From the NCBI RefSeq assembly GCF_932294415.1, contig NC_065538.1:10608330-10672329 (forward strand): 64,000 bases of DNA, given 5' to 3'. Made by a program: the position numbers and the translations under genes. This DNA is from Quercus robur (taxonomy: Eukaryota; Streptophyta; Magnoliopsida; Fagales; Fagaceae). Below, piece after piece: positions 32,794 to 45,125 of the stretch. The notes below the pieces were generated by a model. That model had not been told where the DNA came from and searched no databases. It saw only the letters and a list, made by a program, of their open reading frames with translations. Position 1 is the first letter of the stretch, and every line of letters begins with the position of its first letter.

Positions 32794-33640
32794 AAAATTA
32801 TTTTGTTCAATAAATTTTTTTTTTTTTAGTAGAAATTGGTGTGTTGGCATCAACATCAATGACTTTGAAAGGGGAGGCCTTAACCTTAGTCCCTTTATAG
32901 GTAATAATAACCGTCTCAAGGGGTGGGTTGCTGGATCTAACAATAGTTTTTCCTTTTTTAACAAAATTTGATTTTTTTTACCATATTCTAATTATATTCT
33001 TTTTTACCATATTCAGGTTGTTTTGAAATAAATGCATAAAAACAGTAGGTATTTTAACAAGATTTCAATAAAAGATCTGAAATTAAACATTTACAGGAAG
33101 TAATAGTAGATACAAGATTTGAGTAGGATTTGGAAAGGGTTACAAGATTAAGAGCTTTTGTAGGTAGCTTAGAAACTAAAGGGAATTTGAAACTAGAAAA
33201 AATAAGTTTTGCCTCTAACCTAAAGGAAACAACTCTTTTATAAGCAAAGTAAAACATTATTTAAACAGTGAATAATGAACAGTAAATTGACCCTTTTTAC
33301 TATTCATAGATGGTTTTTGCTAAGGGGATGTAAGCAAAGCTGTTAGCAAATTTGATGGTATGTGCTGTCTGTAGTGGGAATCAACTCACATGGGGAACAA
33401 TTGAAATCCAAGTAGCAAGAAATAGTCTTTAACATGTCTTTTGACATGATGAGTGGGAATCAATGCAGCTTAAATAGATCATTCGTTGGCAGTAAGTTTA
33501 GCAATTTTGGCAACTTGTGTCGACAGAGTTAATCTTCAACCAAGTCTAGTGTGGATACTATGTCATGCCCAAATAATTCCTAGTTATAGGAATAATATGG
33601 ATTATCATCATTAGCAATAGAGGCTTCTAAGGATGCCTCG
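32794..33640 (-). pseudogene. probable 5'-ward part of the pararetrovirus remnant
   Basis: Low-GC DNA with short minus-strand open stretches (for example 33054-33257) on the far side of the inverted LTR. Orientation and position suggest an upstream part of the same integrated element. No capsid, movement or protease motif was identified with confidence. Confidence 0.35.
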
Positions 33641-34633
33641 AATTCTTGGTTATCTTATGTAATTTAGAATTTAATTGATTTTAGACTCTTTGGTTTTTGC
33701 ACCCAATAATTCATTGGTCACACAAATTAAAAACATAGATAGACACATGGTGGAAAATTAGACTTCAATTGAAATCCAATTTAGAATCTAATTATATTTG
33801 GACTTTTCGATCTTTACACTCAATAATTCACTTGGCACAAAATTAAAATTTAAATGGGACACGTAGTGCAAAATTGAGAATCCAATTAAAATATAATTGG
33901 ATTTTCTCTAAGTTTGACTATTAAAATCTAAATAGTATGTAACCGTGCTTACGCATGGGAATGATGAATTGTAGTGGTATTATTGATATTAGTTTGGGTT
34001 ATTAAATATATAGGACATAGTTTTACTAGGACATTTGAAGGTACTAAAATAGTTTTTCCTTACAAATGTTGGTTACGCCAAGTTTTTCATTACATTACTA
34101 TTACGTATATAATTTTAAAAATCACTATTGGATATTACATATACAATATCAATTCACAGTTATGTTTTGTGAAATTGTACTAAATATAACACATAATAAA
34201 ATAAGAAACAGTATCTCCTAAATTGAATGGGGATAGGTGCTTGGGATTGTTCAGCTTAATTATAGTTTGTTACGTTCAATATTTTCGCATACAAAATATA
34301 TGAATAGAAATAGTATAAAAAAAATATGTTCATTAGTTCAGAGAAAAAATAATAGCAAAAATCTAAACTATTTAATTTGTATGAAAAGCTAACAAAAGCA
34401 AAATCCAATTTTAATTTCCTAATATATATATCCAAGAAATATATATATATATTTATATATATATATATATATATTACCTAATTATTAATGGACCGTACAT
34501 AGTAATGGTATATTACATAAATGACTTTTAAATTTGAATTGTTTTTAGTTATACAAAAAAATGCTCATAAATATAAAATCATTCAAATTCTCTCTTCCTC
34601 TAATTTTATATATAGAGGTAGGTATATGATTAT

Positions 34634-34675
<42 letters not shown>

Positions 34676-34952
34676 GTTTATTTATACTGGATTCCTCATT
34701 TTTTACACAAAATTAACTCATTTGGCACAAAAACTAAAAAACTCAGATTAGATAAGACACATTGAGCAAAATTAAACTCTAATTGGAATCCAATTTTTAC
34801 ACCGACTTAACTCACTTGACACAAAAATTTAAAAACTTAGATTAGATGAGACATGAAGTGCAAAATTAGACTCTAATTAAATTTCAATTTGAAATCTAAT
34901 TGGATTTTCTCGATATAGATTAGTAGAGAAAATGTATAACTTGAACCTATCT

Positions 34953-35035
<83 letters not shown>

Positions 35036-35250
35036 ATCAAGGCCAACAATACTTAAGAAGATTTGCGGTGAAGCATAAGCCTCAAAGATATTTGGCAAGT
35101 TATTATCATCTTAATAAAAAAAATGTCTTCCCTCTTTTTGTGTCATTTCATAGTGGAATAATGTCTTCCGAGTTTTAATAACTATTAATGTATATTTCTT
35201 TATTTTATAATTGTTGAAATTAGACACAATCATGTTTTTTCTTTGAGATT
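33641..35250. other. AT-rich repeat block with recurring 5' motif
   Basis: The phrase GACTCTTTGGTTTTTGCACCCAATAATTCA and its variants (33690, 33810, 34690, 34800; also 26200), followed by GACACATGGTG- and ATCTAATTGGA-like text, occurs several times in direct order. It looks like overlapping fragments of one non-autonomous family. A poly-T run of about 40 lies at 34635-34672. No gene. Confidence 0.5.
34953..35031. repeat. compound (TA)n(GA)n microsatellite
   Basis: (TA)13 at 34953-34978 followed by an uninterrupted (GA)26 run at 34979-35031. Confidence 0.97.
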
Positions 35251-35257
35251 AACTTTA

Positions 35258-36030
35258 TAAGGATGTGGTGTAAAACTTAAGTTTTACCCCTTCAATTCCA
35301 ATATGTCACATCATTATATTAAATATTAAGGAATAGGCACAATCATACTCAATCAATTCTAATACTCATTCGAAAATCCAATTTTTTTTTTGAGTAAACA
35401 GTAATACTTATTAGAATACATATGAAAATAATAATACTAGTATTTTAAATTGAGTTCATAATACATTATATAACCAGAGTACAACTACAAAAGGGCAATA
35501 CCTTTATAGTTGTAGTTGTGAAATGTTATTATGTGTGGTGTTATTATTTGTGGTAGGATATATTAAGTTTCAAGTAAAAAGTTGATATGACAATCTTTTA
35601 TTGGATAATATAAAATATATGTTTTACAACCCATCCTCACCGAATTTGGACTACCTTTCTTATATTCGTTAGAATTTTTTTAATTATTTGTAAATGCTGA
35701 AAATATTAATGCTCTGAGTCGCACTTTATAAATTTCTACTCATTCATGATATTTTTAAATATAGATTAAATTCTATAAGGATGTGGTGTAAAACCAAAGT
35801 TTTACACCTTCTAATCCTAATATGTCACATTATCTTATCACATATTAAAGAATAAACATAATCACACCCAATCAGTTCTAATACCCATCTAAAAATCTAA
35901 TCAAATTAGGAGTTTATTGAGATGTTATTACGTGTTCTATGATGTATTGAGTTTTAAGTAAAAAGATAATGTGATAATCTCTTATTAGATGGCGGTTTCA
36001 CATCCCATCCTTACCAAATCCAGACTTTTT
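35258..36030. repeat. two direct copies of an ATAAGGATGTGGTGT repeat
   Basis: A repeat beginning ATAAGGATGTGGTGTAAAAC occurs at about 35260 and 35777. In both copies it runs through AATATGTCACAT, AATCATAC-like and TAAGTTTCAAGTAAAAAG-like blocks and ends near CATCCTCACCGAATTTGGAC / CATCCTTACCAAATCCAGAC. The ends are approximate inverse repeats (GGATGTGG / CCCATCCT), so it is probably a MITE present twice. Confidence 0.6.
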
Positions 36031-36621
36031 TAAATAATGGGTCATGAATACACATTGAAAGAATGCACTAGTAGAGCAAAATTGAATGAGAGATATGCTA
36101 TCTATTATGGTAATTTTGTATTGCCTCATTGTGCATGTATAGAATGTGCGCATAGGTGTTTCTTTTTTTGGTATAATGTCAAAACTTTTCATTTATCCCA
36201 ATTCAAGGTTTATGTGTTTGTTCAACGATATTTAGGCATATTCTAATCACTAATATAGCTAAGAGTGTGATGATACCTAGCACTACATACCCACACAAAC
36301 TAATGATTTCAATACTATTTCAATTATAAATTTTTGTTTAGTTTAAAGGAAATATATAAATTGACATCGTAAGGAAAATTTTTAGAAATGTCTCGTCCCA
36401 CTCCCCTCCAAATTCTTCCAAAAAAAAAAACTCCAAGTGAACCAAAATGGACTAAATGGGACCACATTGAACCAAAAAAAAAACTGAACTGGACCGATTC
36501 ATTATTTTTGCATTATTTTGGTTGATATTTTGCATTAGCACTTCAGTATCATAGTTTACAATAAATGATAGACGGTTGAAAATTTTATGGTCAACTTTAA
36601 AGGAGAAATAATATATGTGTA

Positions 36622-36653
<32 letters not shown>

Positions 36654-37544
36654 TTGTTGTAAAACTAGTTGAGGACAAGACATACTATAACTAGATGAAG
36701 ACAACAATGAGTTGGCGCAATGTATGTATATCCTATTTGAACTATGATATCAAGAAAGAGCTTTAAAAAGTAGGGTAAATTACCATTTTGGCCCCTAATG
36801 TTTACATTGTGTTAAATTGGTCTCTAACGATTCAAAATGTGTCAATTTGATCCCTAATTTTTTGGTATTGTGTCAAATAGTCTCTAATGTTAAGTTTTGG
36901 ATGAAAAATCTTTACATGGCTAACAGTGATGGTAAAAAATTATTTTTATGCCACTTGGGCTTCCACATTGACTGCCACGTGGCTTGAATAAAAAAAATTC
37001 TCTCTCAAAATTTTCTCACCAACCTAACACTTACTTTCCCAAGAAAATCCCCAAGGAGGCCTAGGTTTTCTTGTAACAATGGCATCAAAGCATGATTATG
37101 AGTCCCTCTCAAAGATCACCTTCATTAGATTGTGCTCTTTTGCCACCACTATTGCGCACATTCATCGCACCGTAGTTTATCTTTATTGTTCTATGTTTCA
37201 TCTTTCTCCACTTTGGCTCATCTTTCCTTTTCTCTTTGTGCCAATGGATCTCATTTACATTGCTACGCACTGAGAATCTTTGGTTTATTTTTAATTTCTT
37301 TTTCCAAATCAATATTTTCATTGAATAGTACTTGATTTCTCACTTTTCACATATGATCTATGACAATGGTTGTGAAGATTGTGAATTTTTTTTTCTATTG
37401 GTGGTCACTTAATGAGGGATTTTGTTGCTAATTAGCACTTCCGCCCAAGTTTCATTGAGGATTTTTTTTTTTTTTTTTTTTTTGCGCCATGTGTCCCATC
37501 TAATTTTTAAATTTTTGCGGCAAGTGAATTATTGTGTAGATCTT

Positions 37545-37985
37545 CCAACCACACATCAGTATCTACAGATAAAACTACTTTACGAGCAAGGACATGAGCT
37601 AATTATCACCCTTTCGCTTAACATGCAAAAAACTACAACAAATAGTGGAAGACAAAATTCTAATATCATCAATAACATGTCCATACATAGTCCGTACTGG
37701 CTTGCATCGTTGATGGCCTAAATAAACCGCAATGAGTCTCCTTCAACCACCATTTGATGAATAATGAGCTCCTTGGCAAAACTGATGGCTTTACTGGCTT
37801 CTAAAGCTTCCACCAAATCAATTGAATTCGGATACCTCACTTTTTGGGTTAATGCAACAATGATCTACCCCTCCCAATCTCTAATGACCACCCCTAAACC
37901 TACACTAGCTTGATCAGTAAAGACCATAATCAGGAAGCTTCCACCGTAAATCCTTGCTATGATCAACTACCCGACGAGCCTTCTT
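37545..37985 (-). pseudogene. LINE RNase H remnant
   Basis: Minus-strand translation in slightly shifted frames gives the RNase H domain of plant non-LTR retrotransposons: ASVGLGVVIRDWEG, then VEALEASKAISFAKEL, then VVEGDSL, with stops between and after. It is inactive. Confidence 0.75.
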
Positions 37986-38006
37986 ATTCATGTCCTGAAA
38001 CTCTTG

Positions 38007-38008
<2 letters not shown>

Positions 38009-38044
<36 letters not shown>
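38009..38044. repeat. (AT)n microsatellite
   Basis: Pure AT run of about 36 bases. Confidence 0.95.
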
Positions 38045-38049
<5 letters not shown>

Positions 38050-38070
38050 TGATTATTTTTAAATGTCTTC

Positions 38071-38097
38071 GTGCATATGCACGGGATTACACACTAG
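38071..38097 (+). mobile_element. Helitron-type 3' terminus
   Basis: The perfect hairpin CGTGCATATGCACG (from 38070) is followed by about 10 bases and then CTAG at 38094-38097, directly before a T. This is the structure of a Helitron 3' end (hairpin, then CTRR, insertion before T). The 5' end (TC) was not located. Confidence 0.6.
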
Positions 38098-38329
38098 TTC
38101 GATAAATGTTTCTCACTGCATGACGGCTCCCAAGCCCTAGGCAATACCATCTTAAAAGTTTCATTGATCTTTGTGAAGCTAGTTTCCAACTCCTACCTAT
38201 TTCTGTAGTGTCCGAATCATCAAATATGCCCCCATCTAGATGTGAGAGACCACACTCCCGGTTTGTTTTGAATTGACTAGATTGGGCCAAACCCACTGGA
38301 ATGGGTGGAGTCGTATTATTGTCTCTCAA
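38098..38329 (-). pseudogene. LINE ORF1/ORF2 junction fragment
   Basis: The open minus-strand frame contains MKLLRWYCLGLGSRHAVRN, a diverged form of the start of the endonuclease in plant LINE ORF2 (usually MKLLSWNCRGLG). The match stops exactly at the Helitron-type terminus at 38097, suggesting that the Helitron inserted into this LINE fragment. Confidence 0.65.
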
Positions 38330-39786
38330 ACTGGAGGTTTGATTGATTATATTTTCCCCTTTAGATTAAGAGTTTTACAATAGAGTCTCTACTTATTTAA
38401 TTATTGCAAAAAAAAAAAAAAAAAAAACTATAATTGAGAAATTCATAATTTTATTGATTTGAGAATGAATGTACATTGATCATAGAAAATCATGTGGCTT
38501 TGGTCCTAGATACAATCTAAGATAAAGTACATGATTTTGTTTCCTAGTTACAATCTAGAGATTCAAAATTACATGGATAAGTATTTGATTTACTAACCCT
38601 TGATCTAAACTCAAAGGCTATGTTACAAGATGGGAAGGAGTTAGGCATGGTAGACACTCAATTTCCCACCCATAATTTAACCTTGGAAGGTGATCCAAAG
38701 AATCATTCTAAGTACCCAAAAATCATGATTTTTTTTTTTTCATTCATTAAGTCATCCATCACATATCATAAAAATGACCTTGAGACTTTAACGATCATGA
38801 CAATATGTTCTGTTTTCAAATCTAAAGGTTGAATCGAAAGATATCACAAGATCAAGTTTTAATGGTTTATATGCATTCATTTGGGTGGAACTGATCACAC
38901 ATGATTAATTGAAATTAATTTTGATTTATTAACATTTAAAATTAATTAAATGAATATCTGTGATTGGTGGTTTATTTTGATTAAAATAAGATTGGTTGCA
39001 TTGGAATAAAAGAAATGATCTGATAATATTAAAATTGAACTGATAGTTAAGTTTTTAGGGTAATTATCGTTGAGATAATTATTTTAAAGTTTTAATTATC
39101 AATTTAAGATGAATTTTATCAAGAATACAAGTCCAAGACACGTCCAAATACAATTACCAACTTAGAAAAATGCCAAAAAGAGTCCAAAATGTGTAAGAAA
39201 ACAAATTCTGGACAAAGCTGTTAGGAGTGCCAATTAGCACTTCAACAGTGCGAATCGACACTTGTGAAGTACCAATCGACAGTTGGTAACTGCTAATCTG
39301 CACTTCAACAGTGCCGATTGGCACAAATTGCTAAATTGGCCCAGATACGTTTTATTCAGGTCAAAACTCATCAAATTCGATTTTTTAGGGATAAAATTTG
39401 ACCTAACTCGTGTCTGTTGACTTCAAAAGCAACCCTAGCTTATTTTTTAAGTAGATACTCTTTTATAAGTAGAGGAGGAAACCCAAAATTCAGCACCACT
39501 ATTCCCCTTAATGTAAAAGAAACTTTGCAAGTTTTACTTTAAGATTTTCTTTTTTGTTAAGTGGCAATTCTTTGGATCCCAGAGAGATCCATTATCTATG
39601 ACTTCTAAAGTAATTCCGCCTTTTGTTTAATCATTCATGCAAGTAAATAATTAGTTTATGAGTTCCTTTCTTTCTATATTATAATGAATCACATGTTTGT
39701 TTTAATGCTTGTTCAAGTTTATTCTAGTTGGACTTAATTTGTGATAGTGTATCTCGGAAATTAAAACTTGATTTGACGATAACTTT
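38330..39786. other. LTR-like repeat DNA
   Basis: A TATA-like TTTTATAAGTAGAGG near 39450 followed by AACCCAAAATTCAGC suggests an LTR U3/R boundary on the plus strand. Downstream of the nested solo LTR, 41701-41892 ends GGGTGTCAACA, perhaps the end of this host repeat. No coding domain. Confidence 0.4.
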
Positions 39787-41695
39787 TGTTGAGGGCCATT
39801 TGTGGGAATCTAAGTAGAAAGGAGGAAAGCCCAATAACAAGGGCAGCAAAGAATTGGCAAGTAGACAGCAAAACCATTAGGCTCAAGCGGCAGAAATAAT
39901 GGATCACAGACCCAAGAAATAAACGAATGGGCCTTGAAGAGGCAAGTGGGCTTAAAGAAGCCCGGAAAGAGAGAAATAGCATCCCATGGGCAGTGTATGA
40001 TGTAGAAAAGTGAGAAAGGGTCGTTGCAGGCCCAAAGTAATGCAAACTGAGAAAGTAAGGGGTTTATGGCAGGCCTATGAACCCCAAGGATGAGAATAAG
40101 GTAATTAGGCCAGGGAAGCCCAATGAAGTTAGTAAAAGCCCATGGGAATGCAGAATTAGCAAAAGGGCCAAGGAAGCTCAAAGAAAGCAAATGGGCCAAA
40201 GATGCCTAAGAGAAACACAAAAGGGACACAGGAGCCCATAAGTAAGAAAAACCAGTGGCCATATCAAGCTACTGGGAGAAAGAGTAAACGGCTGGCCTAA
40301 AGAAGCCCAGCAGGATTAAATCATTACAGCAGGAATAACAGAACAATATGGCAGGAAATGAGGGAAACCAAGAAGTGGGCCAAAGAAATATAAGGCTCAT
40401 CATCAAATAAAGCCCAGCTCCTAAGAGGAGCGGGAAATCAAAAAGCAGCCCACATAAAAGGTCAAAGAAAACGGACGGTAGGCTATGCAGGCAAGCCTCC
40501 AGACCACGACAGACGAATGGGCAGTTGGCAGATTTTGGACACATATGGAAGGAAGGCACACGCAAGGCCCACACACCACCAGCCTGTACCCAGCCAATAC
40601 AGAGCATGGTGAGGTTGGGGGTTAGAGATTCAGAGAGCATGGTTTGGTGGTGGGGAGAGGGGAAAAATCTATTTTTGAGGTTCCAGCTCAGGCTCTTTTG
40701 GGGAGGTGTCCTGCTGGGATGACTTACTACCCAAATGAGGCAAGCTAAGTTGGAACCACTAGGTGCATGCCATGAGGGATAGGGAGAGAGAAAGAACCCA
40801 GACCGTAGTAGGAAAGGGTGCCACGGCAGACAAACAAATAAAATACTCTTCCTTGTTTGGTGATGGGAGGGTGGCACACAGATGGAATAGTGATGGTCGG
40901 CCAGTACACCCAGACCAGAAAAAGGAAGTTAAGGGCTTAAACAGTAAAATCCGGTCACGGCAGGCACTATAAAAAAAGGGTCTTGCCGTGAGCAGAAAAA
41001 CAGAGGAACGATGGGAACTTTGACTAAGAAATAGGAACTTGAAAAGAGAAACTGAGAAATAGAAAAAGAAACGAGTGGGAAAGAAAGAAAGAACAACCAG
41101 AAAGAAAGACAAAGTGAGGATTAGAACGGCAGACATGCATCGATAGATTGATTCCCTTTCTCCCTCATGAAATCCTGCTCTCTGTGAAAACCTCAAGGAG
41201 TCTCTGTGCATAAACCACTCACGTTCGTTTCCCTCAGGGTAGTTAATCTCCACGACAGGACTTTTCGTGAGAGATTAATTGCGTTGAGAAGAAACGTTCT
41301 TTCCTCTGTGGCTTTGCTCCTGCAGACTGGACTTTAGTTGATTTTCCTAACATTCTGATTAACCCATACATATTAATACTTGTTAACTTCTGTTCTGTTC
41401 TTTCCCTTCTATAAAAATGATTAATATTGCTGTTGTAACTGTGTTCAAGGGCTGTTTGGTCATTTTCCAATGAGTGGCCAGATATTTTGTTTATTTTATT
41501 ATTATTATGTCTGTTTGCCACAATTTGCCTGAAACAGTTCTGCCTGCTGTAAGCACATTCCTGACAAAACCTGGCCTAGTTTGCGCACAAGCCGGACCAA
41601 CATGAGTTGCAGCTGGACCGGTCCAAACTCCCTTATCCAGAAAACTTGGGCCTAGTGCCGTAGGAAGCAGCCCAACACCACTAGCACAGCCCACC
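39787..41695 (+). mobile_element. solo LTR, TSD ACTTT
   Basis: A 1909-bp block begins TGTTGAGGGCC and ends AGCCCACC, flanked by ACTTT at 39782-39786 and 41696-41700. The body is rich in AAGCCCA/GGGCC motifs and unusually GC-rich for the region. A TATA box (CTATAAAAAAAGGG) near 40966 gives plus orientation. The 3' end would normally be ..CA; a one-base loss at the junction explains CACC-ACTTT. Frames of 60-200 codons inside are incidental. Confidence 0.82.
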
Positions 41696-41700
41696 ACTTT

Positions 41701-43057
41701 ACAACTTTCAATTTGATGGTCCGACTAAGGCTTATGACCAATCAATTTGATCATTATAACATCAAGATCACTTTGATGAAATGAAATTAAGGATCTATAG
41801 ACCGCAATTAAAATGTCTATTTTCAAGGTGAAATTACTCTTTTACCCTCTATGTGAGGTTAAATGCAAGTTGCAAAGTGGGGTGTCAACACCTGGCATTT
41901 TTTTATCGCAAGTTGTGTCAATATCGGCCTTCATTTTGAACTTCTGCCTAGACTGTCCTTTTGGAACATATCGATGGAAATAAGTTCTCCATTATTTGAG
42001 TGTTCATTGATTTATCTTCGCATGGCCCCATAACTTTTATCATGATCAATGGGAACTTTAACCACTCTATTTCTATTTTTGCAAATATTAGTATTTCACA
42101 CTTGTTCACATTCACTGCTTCACACACATATCCATAATTAATGTGAGAACATCTATATTTTAAAACATAAAAAAGTGTGAGAATCAAAGTAAACTCTCCC
42201 ACCATCCTTCATCAATGTTTGTGACTTGCCATGTCCCTCACTCATCAAAAGCTCCCTCTCCACTAAAAGGCTTTGTACCTTTAGCCCCTTCAACGCCTAG
42301 TATTGCCTTTCCACCATTAGCATTTATTATTGCATATTATTGCTTACTAATTTGGAATTGTCACCATGGATACAATTATTGAACTTACACCTCTTCACTT
42401 GAAAATTTTCCTTTCTTTTACATCCTTATGATTAACATCCACAACCAGTTGTTGCCCATTACTAGCATTAAATTTATTATTCTTTCAGGTGTTACATTGC
42501 TGGAATGGGTAAGGGTGCAATTACACCCTTTTCCTCTCACAAAAAATTTTACGACTTCCACTTTTTTACTTTTAATTTTTCTTTTATTTATTTAATGGTT
42601 GAGATTGAAAAAAATAGTCATATCAAACTGATACAAAAAATGGGATTGATGTATTTGGAAAGATGAAACTAACCAAACACACAAGGTTGATAAATATTGT
42701 ACCACCTAGGTAAAATACTAATGTGATACAAATTATTACCATCAAAAAGAATTTTACTAGAATACAGGGTTTAAATAAGTTAATCACTCAGTGAAATCCA
42801 CCAAATAGGTTTAGAACAAGACTCACCACCCAAAGGAAATTCACCTAAGAAATAAGACTTGAAAGTAGAAAAATTCACTAAGTTTATGCAAAACATGCAT
42901 TGATTTATTAATTGGAGCCAAATTATTTATATAGTAACTTAGAACAGCTCTCTAAGCATAGAAGAACCAAAATACCATTTAAAAGAAACTAGTAAAATGG
43001 TAAATTACTTATCTGCCTTGATAGCTAAAGCATAAAGACCATTAGCCACATTAGCAT
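41701..43057. other. intergenic repeat DNA
   Basis: No gene seen. 41701-41892 is probably the distal part of the repeat interrupted by the solo LTR. The rest is AT-rich and unrecognised. Confidence 0.4.
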
Positions 43058-43436
43058 TTTGACACAATAACAAAATGTTAGGGACAAAACTAACACATTT
43101 GAAACATTGGGGACCAATTTAGCACATAGTGTAAATGTTAGGAAATAAAATAGTAATTTACCCTAAAAGAATTGTTGCATATTTCATTTGATGAATTTCA
43201 CACATCATAAATTTCATGTACTAAGTCTATTATAGAATAAAATTTAACATTATTTTATAAACAATATTTTTATTATTATTATTGAAATTACATTGGGCAT
43301 ATTGATAGATAAATACTTTACAAGGATCACAACAACTGTTACATTGAGAGTGGTTTTTAGTTTTCTCAATGAACGTATTGAGTTTGGGTGATAACCAAAT
43401 GTGTATGCACCTCTAAAGAGGTTGCCGTTTTATGTA

Positions 43437-44949
43437 TTAATTGAAATTTGGGGATCTCAAAAAAATACACATGGGATGAGCAAGATAACTACATTATGCA
43501 TAGTAGTAGAACCAATGCTTTAGATCTCATTCTTCTTCACATATATCACAAGAATATTCACCAGAGTCATCTTTAGTAGAATAGCAAAGAGTAAATGGAT
43601 ACTAATGTTTTTTGTACATTGTAGAAAGTGGTAGTGTTGCACATATAAAGTCCAATGCAAATTCACAAGCGGTACATTGGAATACATAGTTTCCTCTAGC
43701 ACCACAAGCAATGCAACTTTGTAAATTACTTGTGCTGGAGAGGAGAAGTTGGTGCTCATGACCTTCATGGGTAATGATTTCTGATGTCAAACAATATTGA
43801 ATATCAAGTTCAAATATGCATGTCTCACAAGTATAGATAAAACCATTGCAATACCAACCACATGAATAACACACAAATGTCTTAGTCCTACTAAGTGATT
43901 TTGTGAGGAGGGTGAGTGGGTGTTGATAAAGCGGGTGTCTTTTTTTTTTTTTTTTTTTTGTAATTTTGCACAAGATTCATGAAGAAAGAAACTACACTTT
44001 ACACAGCTACAAAAAGGAGGGAGAATGTCTTGTGCACATCCATTGCAATTTTGGTTATTTTGAGCCTCATTAGCAAACTTTAAGTCATGCTCATGACTAA
44101 AGTGTGTGATTTTTGTGACTATTTGAGTTCCATCCTCTCTTTTGATGAATTTTTAGACTTTGTAAGTTATTAAGTCAACTAATTCATTGAGCTCTGAATC
44201 TTTATCTTCATCTTTATGTTCCAAAAAAATTTATGTACTCCACATTTTTTGTGGCAAAAGAACAATTGAGATGGGAAACAAAATTGCATTTGGAGCAATA
44301 CTAAAGCCCATCACGTGTGCCTACTTTTTGAACACAAAGTTGACAAAATCGAGAGTTAGATTGATGGAATTCAAGAGAAGAATGGGTTTGGTGGAGCGGG
44401 TGCTCATGACATATAACTTTGACTCTTTGTAGGTAAAAAGCACAACTTCTATGGACCCAAAAACTACATGGAGCACATAGATTAGGGACATCCTTTCCTT
44501 TTTTTTTTCCCATGAATGTCACAAGTGAACTTGATTAACTTGCCAATGGAAGTCAATGGGTGACCATGGAATTCGACTTTAAGTTGTAAAATAAAAAATC
44601 AGATATGAAGGTTCAAGTTGCAATAGTAACATTAATAAGTGTATTCATCATGAGTTTCTTTACAGATTTCACATTTTCCATATTTTTCACATTTGCCTTA
44701 TTCTTCGTACCGATATATCCTTTCGTTAAAAAGAATAAGAGGATATATTGGATGCAAAGGGTGGTGCACTCCAAGGGGTAGTTCTGCACATAATTTATGA
44801 TGAAGGAACATATACCTATCACATTGTATACAACTATAGCTAGGACCCAATATTTGGTTCCAACACCCAGAACAAGACCCTTTATTTCTCTCATCTTCAT
44901 TGAAGACCAAGGGATGTTCTAGATGACAAAAATGCTGAAGTTGCTCCAT
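43437..44949 (-). pseudogene. DC1 domain protein, pseudogene (copy A)
   Basis: Diverged partner of the intact gene at 56316-57833, colinear from the ATG at 44949 (MEQLQHFCHLEHPLVF) to a stop after SPNFN near 43437. The first DC1 unit is intact, but the frame ends after RYEE near 44698. Other stretches (44301-44522 and 43602-43973) carry the middle and late DC1 units in different frames, and further stops lie near 43600 and 43500. Some zinc-ligand cysteines are changed (for example CDIHGKK in place of CDICGKE). A lysine-coding tract has expanded (plus-strand T run near 43940-43959). It may still be transcribed but cannot make the full protein. Confidence 0.88.
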
Positions 44950-45125
44950 CTTCTATCACATGCACAAACAATATAACATCCAATTTGTTTAGAAAAAGAA
45001 AAGAACATCACAAAAGAAAACAAATAGAGAAAGAGGTGTGAGAATTGCTTTTGAGTCTAGTAGAATTTCTTTATTGCTCAATTTTTGTGTGGAAGACCAA
45101 TTTTTAAGTTTTCTTTCGCTTGAAA

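Larger units (their letters stand above)
36773..43163. mobile_element. long-TIR MULE-like element, copy A (interrupted)
   Basis: Left end GGGTAAATTACCATTTTGG and right end GTAATTTACCC are inverted; the similarity continues for about 110 bases (TCCCTAATG..., TTGTGTCAAA...). The flanking 9-mers TAAAAAGTA and TAAAAGAAT are similar, as for Mutator-type TSDs. The left arm (36773-37480) contains an ATG-initiated 64-codon frame at 37079-37273. The element is interrupted by other insertions from about 37484 onward, and part of the right arm is missing. Confidence 0.65.
36706..45125. repeat. segmental duplication, copy A
   Basis: Copy A of a unit repeated at 49096-58008. Matching parts: 36706-37480 with 49096-49870, and about 43058-45125 with about 55945-58008 (offsets about 12.39 kb and 12.88 kb). 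Between them each copy has its own later insertions. The match includes DNA outside the shared MULE-like element on both sides, so this is a segmental duplication and not two separate transposon insertions. Confidence 0.8.

Noticed and set aside
40269..41253. Overlapping minus-strand frames of 164-202 codons
   Set aside because: They lie inside a solo LTR with an exact TSD and have no recognisable domain.
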